Source: Bacteroidota bacterium (GTDB taxonomy: Bacteria > Bacteroidota > Bacteroidia > 2-12-FULL-35-15). Taken from it: a stretch of DNA of 64,000 nucleotides. Numbering within the stretch: the first letter of the stretch is position 1; each line of letters starts with the position of its first letter. Shown one piece after another: positions 60,255 through 64,000 of the stretch. The stretch lies in NCBI GenBank assembly GCA_025963715.1, contig JAOQAG010000001.1, positions 1-64,000 of the forward strand, in the 5' to 3' direction. The notes under the pieces are model-generated. The model searched no databases and was not told the origin of the DNA. It saw only the letters and a program-made list of their open reading frames with translations. Made by a program: the position numbers and the translations under genes.

Positions 60255-60977
60255 TTATTTTCTGCTGCCGAACAAGCGTAACAGGAATAAGAACATGTTA
60301 ATAAAATCGAGGTATAAATTTAATGCTCCTAAGATCATTAATTTGCTGGTAGTTTGATTTCCGAATTCAACACCTGCACCAATGCGTTTTAATTTTTGAA
60401 CATCGTATGCTGTTAATCCTACGAAGATCAATACGCCTACAAAGCTGATCAGGTAATCAAAACCTTCGCTGCCAATGAACCAGTTGATGATCATCGCGAT
60501 CACCAGCCCAACAACAGCCATCATCAGGATAGAGCCGAATTTAGTTAAATCAGTGCTGGTAGTATAGCCTACAATAGCCATTAAACCAAACATACCGGCG
60601 GCGGCGGCAAATGTTCCGTAAATAGAGCCGGAAGTATAGATCAGGAATATAAAGCTTAAGCTTGCCCCGGTTACTGCAGAATACAGCAGGAACAGGAATA
60701 AAATAACAGGGTAGGATAATTTATTAAAGCCTAAGGACATTGCCAGTACAAAACCAATTGGTGAAAAGGTAACAATGTATCCCAATGGGGTTAAACCGCC
60801 TACTTCAGGATTTACAAGTAATGAAAGCAATTGAAGATTGTGGCTGAAATAATACGCTACAACAGATGTAATAGCCAATGCCGCAAACATCCATGAAAAA
60901 ACACTTGCTACAAATGTTTTGGACATGCTGGATGTAACTTCCTGTGAAGGGATGTAATTAAAATTGTTGGTTTCCAT
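60255..60977 (-). CDS. Bax inhibitor-1 / YccA family membrane protein
   Basis: A 240-residue membrane protein with seven helices. The N-terminal tail FNYIPSQEVTSSMSKTFVAS VFSWMFAALAITS leads into helix 1; the family block GASLSFIFLIYTSGSIYGTF AAAAGMFGLMAIVGYTT is in the middle; FVGLTAYDVQKLKRIG carries the conserved aspartate of helix 6-7, and the end has ALNLYLDFINMFLFLLRLFG. Members act as pH-dependent calcium channels or membrane-protease inhibitors; the bacterial role is not settled. The frame runs 13 codons further upstream, but the ATG at 60977 follows a well-placed promoter. Confidence 0.95.
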   Translation of the reverse strand: METNNFNYIPSQEVTSSMSKTFVASVFSWMFAALAITSVVAYYFSHNLQLLSLLVNPEVGGLTPLGYIVTFSPIGFVLAMSLGFNKLSYPVILFLFLLYSAVTGASLSFIFLIYTSGSIYGTFAAAAGMFGLMAIVGYTTSTDLTKFGSILMMAVVGLVIAMIINWFIGSEGFDYLISFVGVLIFVGLTAYDVQKLKRIGAGVEFGNQTTSKLMILGALNLYLDFINMFLFLLRLFGSRK

Positions 60978-61013
60978 ATTTTTTAAAATTTGATTTTTGT
61001 TAAAATAACAGTA

Positions 61014-61044
61014 CAAAGATAATACCTATTCGGTGTTTATGCAA
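61014..61044 (-). promoter_or_regulatory. Promoter of the Bax-inhibitor-1 gene (-33 TTG, -7 TATCTTTG)
   Basis: On the minus strand TTG (61042-61044), a 20-base spacer and TATCTTTG (61014-61021) precede the ATG at 60977 by 36 bases. Both boxes match the Bacteroidota consensus exactly. The position also argues against the longer ORF start at 61016, which would begin within the promoter. Confidence 0.8.
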
Positions 61045-61079
61045 AAATGGCAGGTTAAAAGATGTTAGATAGCGAAAAG

Positions 61080-61352
61080 CAGTTCAAAGTTTAAAGTTCA
61101 AAAGTTTAAAGTTTGCTGTATGGGTAACAAACAGGAACGAATATTACGAATCTGTATATCTACTAAATACCAATTAATACGAATATACCAATCTGTGTAT
61201 TTACTGTGCTTAATTGGGAGTGTAATTCCCTTTTAATATTGTCATCCCGCACTTGTTGCGGGATGACAGTCTTTAATTTTGATTTAACCCAGTATTAAAC
61301 ACTGCATCTGCGCACAGCAAAACCTTGAACTTTTGAACTTTAAACTTTGAAC
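61080..61352. repeat. TTCAAAGT-bounded element III (273 bp), filling the gap before folE
   Basis: The left array CAGTTCAAAGTTTAAAGTTC plus AAAAGTTTAAAGTTTGCTG (61080-61118) faces the inverted array CAGCAAAACCTTGAACTTTT plus GAACTTTAAACTTTGAACT (61315-61352). Between them are AT-rich sequence with short ACGAAT/TACTAAATACCAATT-like repeats and a TGTCATCCCGCA hairpin (61240-61268). No gene is present. The gap is between the promoter of the BI-1 gene and the 3' end of folE. Confidence 0.75.
61240..61268. repeat. TGTCATCCCGCA hairpin, copy F
   Basis: TGTCATCCCGCA CTTGT TGCGGGATGACA: a perfect 12-base-pair stem with a five-base loop. It nearly matches copy D at 26987. It is nested within the TTCAAAGT-bounded element. 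Confidence 0.85.
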
Positions 61353-61356
61353 TTGT

Positions 61357-61980
61357 TTAATGCAATTTCGATCCGATCAGGCTGATAAATTCCTTGCGGG
61401 TGGTATCTTTTAAAAACTCGCCGGTAAAGGCCGATGTGGTGGTTACAGAGTTTTGTTTCTGGATCCCGCGCATTTGCATACACAAGTGGGAGCATTCGAT
61501 CACCACGGCAACGCCCAATGGGCTTAAGGTTTCCTGGATACAATCGCGGATCTCGGTGGTAAGGCGTTCCTGTACCTGCAAGCGGCGCGAAAATGCATCC
61601 ACCACACGCGGAATTTTGCTTAACCCAACAATGTGTCCGTTTGGAATATAGGCAATGTGCGCTTTGCCAAAAAACGGCAGTAAATGATGCTCGCACATGG
61701 AATATACTTCAATGTCTTTTACAATTACCATTTGTTTATAATCCTCTTCAAACATGGCCGAACGGAGAATTTCCTTCGGATCAAGATCATAGCCGTGCGT
61801 AAGGTATTGCATTGCTTTTGCAACGCGTTCGGGTGTTTTTACCAAGCCTTCGCGGGAAGGATCTTCACCGATCTCGGTTAATATCGTTTTGTATTTAGAA
61901 GCAATGCTGTCTACCGTTTTCAGGTTGTAACGGTCGATTTTTTTATATCCTTCTACATCATCAAATTCATCGTGTCCCAT
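61357..61980 (-). CDS. folE: GTP cyclohydrolase I
   Basis: A 207-residue enzyme that opens GTP to 7,8-dihydroneopterin triphosphate, the shared first step of folate and, with QueD, of queuosine (or tetrahydrobiopterin) synthesis. It has zinc ligands Cys96 in YSMCEHHL, His99 and Cys167 in [10 protein letters not shown], the catalytic [20 protein letters not shown] and a normal [15 protein letters not shown] block at 50-64. The C-terminus SLIGSKLH is usual. It lies 88 bases downstream of queD on the same strand, a natural pathway pair. No clear -7 box was seen, so it may rely on the queD promoter. Confidence 0.96.
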   Translation of the reverse strand: MGHDEFDDVEGYKKIDRYNLKTVDSIASKYKTILTEIGEDPSREGLVKTPERVAKAMQYLTHGYDLDPKEILRSAMFEEDYKQMVIVKDIEVYSMCEHHLLPFFGKAHIAYIPNGHIVGLSKIPRVVDAFSRRLQVQERLTTEIRDCIQETLSPLGVAVVIECSHLCMQMRGIQKQNSVTTTSAFTGEFLKDTTRKEFISLIGSKLH

Positions 61981-62068
61981 AGTGGCAATTGGTTGGTTTG
62001 GTTGATTTGTTTTAAAACTCAGATAGTAAACAGGTGTTTGTTAAATTTGTTTACAGCATCCTGTGTTT

Positions 62069-62482
62069 TTATTCTCCAAAATATTCCACGTAATTGTTTT
62101 CAGTTTCATACAGCTTTATGCTGTGCAGCTGGCAATTTAATTTTGTAACGTGTGGCAGTAATTCTTTCCAGATGGCAATGGCTACATTTTCGGTGGAAGG
62201 CATTAATCCCTGCAGGAAAGGAACATCCAGGTTAAGGTTCTTGTGATCCAGCTGATCGGTAATGTAAGTGCGGATGATCACACTTAATTCCTTGAGGTTC
62301 ACGGAATAACCCGTATCAGGGTTTACTTCGCCTTTTACGGTTACATATAAATTATAATTATGCCCGTGCCAGTTCGGATTGGCGCATTTGCCAAAGATCT
62401 CGTTGTTTTGTTCTTCCGTCCATTTCGGGTTGTAAAGCTTATGTGCGGCATTAAAATGCTCTCTGCGGGTGATGTGGATCAT
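62069..62482 (-). CDS. queD: 6-carboxytetrahydropterin synthase / 6-pyruvoyl-tetrahydropterin synthase family
   Basis: A 137-residue enzyme. Zinc is bound by His14 (FNAAHKL), His39 and His41 (NWHGHNYNL); Cys33 in FGKCANPN is the catalytic cysteine, and the late STENVAIAIWKELLP contains the second catalytic region. It uses dihydroneopterin triphosphate, the product of FolE, whose gene lies just downstream. In most bacteria this leads to queuosine via 6-carboxy-tetrahydropterin; an eukaryote-like PTPS activity for biopterin cannot be excluded from the sequence. Confidence 0.92.
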   Translation of the reverse strand: MIHITRREHFNAAHKLYNPKWTEEQNNEIFGKCANPNWHGHNYNLYVTVKGEVNPDTGYSVNLKELSVIIRTYITDQLDHKNLNLDVPFLQGLMPSTENVAIAIWKELLPHVTKLNCQLHSIKLYETENNYVEYFGE

Positions 62483-62543
62483 ATTCTTAGTACTGAGTAA
62501 TTAGTCGTTAGTAATTTTTGCTGTGTGTTCAAAAGAACGGAAG

Positions 62544-62551
62544 CAAATATA
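62544..62551 (-). promoter_or_regulatory. Putative -7 box of queD-folE
   Basis: The minus strand reads TATATTTG, an exact TAnnTTTG match, 61 bases upstream of the queD start. It is arranged back-to-back with the mqnB box at 62603, only 51 bases apart. Confidence 0.5.
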
Positions 62552-62602
62552 CGCGATCTCTCCGAATTATGAATCCGAACGAATGATGAATTAAATGATT
62601 TG

Positions 62603-62610
62603 TATCTTTG
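62603..62610 (+). promoter_or_regulatory. Putative -7 box of mqnB-mqnD
   Basis: TATCTTTG, an exact TAnnTTTG match, 39 bases before the mqnB ATG. No -33 TTG at the normal spacing was found. Confidence 0.5.
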
Positions 62611-62649
62611 CATGCTTTATTTTAATTAACAGAATTCCGCTTTGCGCAG

Positions 62650-63324
62650 ATGAAATTATTAATTGTTGCCGCCACTTCGTTTGAGATCGATCCATTGCTG
62701 AAACAACTGCACATTGTTGGCAAAACCAGTCGTAATTTTATTTCGGGCACGTATAAAAACCTGGAGATCGATTTTTTGATCACCGGCATCGGCATGACCG
62801 CAACGGCTTATTATACAGGTAAAGCGCTCAACGATTCGTACGATGTAGCCTTGAATATGGGCATCTGCGGAAGCTTTAACCGCAACCTGGACCTGGGCGA
62901 TGTGGTGAATGTGTATGAAGATAGCTTTTCGGAGCTGGGTGCGGAAGATGGCGATGTTTTTTTATCGCTGGATGAATTAAAGCTGGAAGGTGTTACAAAA
63001 ATTACCAATGAAAAATACGGATCGCTGAACCAGGTGATTGAGCTGTTGCCGCGGGTTACGGGCATTACGGTAAATTCCACACATGGCAATGAAAGCAGCA
63101 TCGGGAAAGCAGTTGCACGTTTTCATCCGTATACGGAAAGTATGGAAGGCGCCGCTTTTATGTTTGCCTGTGAAAATGAGAACATTCCGTATGTGCAGCT
63201 GCGCGCCGTTTCTAACTATGTGGAACGCCGTAATCGCGAAAGCTGGAACATTCCGCTGGCGATTGAAAACATTAACAAAAAAGTACTGGAAATACTGGAT
63301 GCGTTTGTGGAGCAAGCGCAATAA
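62650..63324 (+). CDS. mqnB: Futalosine hydrolase
   Basis: A 224-residue nucleoside-phosphorylase-fold enzyme that removes the base from futalosine in the alternative (futalosine) menaquinone pathway. It begins LLIVAATSFEIDPLLKQL, has FLITGIGMTATAYYTGKAL, NMGICGSFNRNLDLGDVVNV and the nucleoside-binding SMEGAAFMFACENENIPYVQ LRAVSNYVERR. It is shorter than related MTA/SAH nucleosidases at the N-terminus but matches their core. The next gene, 12 bases downstream, is the pathway partner mqnD, which strengthens the call over a general nucleosidase. Confidence 0.95.
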   Translation: MKLLIVAATSFEIDPLLKQLHIVGKTSRNFISGTYKNLEIDFLITGIGMTATAYYTGKALNDSYDVALNMGICGSFNRNLDLGDVVNVYEDSFSELGAEDGDVFLSLDELKLEGVTKITNEKYGSLNQVIELLPRVTGITVNSTHGNESSIGKAVARFHPYTESMEGAAFMFACENENIPYVQLRAVSNYVERRNRESWNIPLAIENINKKVLEILDAFVEQAQ

Positions 63325-63336
63325 AATTTTGAATAC

Positions 63337-64000
63337 ATGAGTACAACAAAAAATAACGAGGGAACATTAACGCTGCAATTGGGCTTTAGTCCTTGCCCGA
63401 ACGATTGTTTTATTTTTGATGCGATGATCCACGGGAAAATTGATACCGAGGGATTAGCGTTTGAGCCGGTAATGCTGGATGTGGAAGCACTGAATCAAAA
63501 AGCATTTAAAGGCGGGTTGGCGATCACGAAGCTGAGTTATCACGCGTATGCGTATTTGACAAAACAGTATCAATTACTGAATGCAGGAAGCGCATTGGGT
63601 AATAATTGCGGGCCATTGCTGATCGCAAAAACGGAGCTGGCAATAACACCGGAAACAAAAATTGCGATCCCGGGAAAATACACGACGGCCAATTTTTTAC
63701 TGTCACTGGCCTTTCCGCAATCCATAAATAAAAAGGAAACTTTATTTTCTGATATTGAAGATGCTGTATTGAAAGGTACTGTGGATGCAGGTTTGATCAT
63801 ACATGAGAACCGTTTTACGTATGAGCAAAAAGGATTGAAAAAAATAATCGACTTAGGAGAATATTGGGAAACACTGGCAAAAGCGCCAATCCCCTTAGGT
63901 GGAATTGTGATAAAAAGGGAAATGGACGATGCGTTGAAACAAAAGGTAGACAGGGTATTGCGCCGCAGTGTTGAATTTGCGTTTGCAGATCCAAAATCGA
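63337..64000 (+). CDS. mqnD: 1,4-dihydroxy-6-naphthoate synthase, cut by the window edge
   Basis: The first 221 codons of a gene that runs past the right edge. The product starts with the periplasmic-binding-protein-like segment LQLGFSPCPNDCFIFDAMIH (about 14-33; the family motif is SPCPNDTF, here with Cys), and continues with ITKLSYHAYAYL, AGSALGNNCGPLLIAK and PIPLGGIVIKRE, all characteristic of MqnD, which converts cyclic dehypoxanthinyl futalosine to the naphthoate. It starts 12 bases after mqnB and the frame is open to the last base. The C-terminal part cannot be judged. Confidence 0.93.
   Translation, partial: MSTTKNNEGTLTLQLGFSPCPNDCFIFDAMIHGKIDTEGLAFEPVMLDVEALNQKAFKGGLAITKLSYHAYAYLTKQYQLLNAGSALGNNCGPLLIAKTELAITPETKIAIPGKYTTANFLLSLAFPQSINKKETLFSDIEDAVLKGTVDAGLIIHENRFTYEQKGLKKIIDLGEYWETLAKAPIPLGGIVIKREMDDALKQKVDRVLRRSVEFAFADPKS

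Overview
The window looks like a chromosomal segment of a member of the Bacteroidota. Four independent signs support this. Several proteins end in type A C-terminal sorting domains of the type IX secretion system (T9SS). Many genes are preceded by the Bacteroidota -7 box TAnnTTTG, sometimes with a TTG 20 bases upstream. Clear Shine-Dalgarno sequences are generally absent. An exosortase/PID-CTERM pair of the kind known from this phylum is present. The futalosine route to menaquinone (mqnB, mqnD) and the chitinophagal/cytophagal style of surface proteins point away from Bacteroidales, but I cannot place the organism below phylum level.

Layout. Positions 1-2.3 kb: a repeat-bearing edge, then glyA and a small four-helix membrane protein, both on the minus strand. 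2.5-15.7 kb is a cell-surface region: a 3033-residue secreted adhesin with twelve 91-residue Ig-like repeats, SprB repeats, PKD and a T9SS tail; an exosortase and its tiny PID-CTERM substrate; and a second large T9SS protein (959 aa). 16.0-49.2 kb is a long plus-strand surface-glycan locus. It holds a Wzc-like tyrosine autokinase, an MBOAT/SGNH pair, a Wzm/Wzt ABC exporter interrupted by a FAD protein, a sulfotransferase, a tightly overlapped DegT / ATP-grasp / epimerase / phosphoesterase / acetyltransferase cassette, a GT11 fucosyltransferase, a StrG-like oxygenase, several GT2 and GT4 enzymes and a possible GT8, an asparagine-synthetase-like amidotransferase and acyltransferases. In its middle sits a three-gene surface-protein operon (one small T9SS protein and two tandem YadA-head/S74 endosialidase-chaperone proteins). 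49.4-55.0 kb (minus) carries a methyltransferase, a Wzx-like flippase, a GT4 and a copper-type P-ATPase. 55.1-64.0 kb is housekeeping: tRNA-His, purB, a lipoprotein, an outer-membrane barrel, fabD, a T9SS protein, a Bax-inhibitor-1 protein, folE, queD, mqnB and a truncated mqnD at the right edge.

How the parts may fit together. The glycan genes could make a sulfated, fucosylated, amino-sugar-containing lipid-linked polysaccharide exported by the ABC transporter. In characterised T9SS organisms such a polysaccharide (A-LPS) anchors type A cargo, so co-location with at least five T9SS-type cargo genes is suggestive but unproven.

The least conventional content is outside the genes. Intergenic gaps hold several families of long inverted repeats: TGTCATCCCGGG hairpins, some inside 120-175 bp elements with TGTTGTA termini; elements bounded by inverted TTCAAAGT arrays, one of which encodes the tail of the exosortase; a 37-bp perfect inverted repeat; an inverted CACAGATT array; and a ~160-bp element found in two distant places. 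No rRNA, CRISPR array, transposase, integrase or phage gene was seen.
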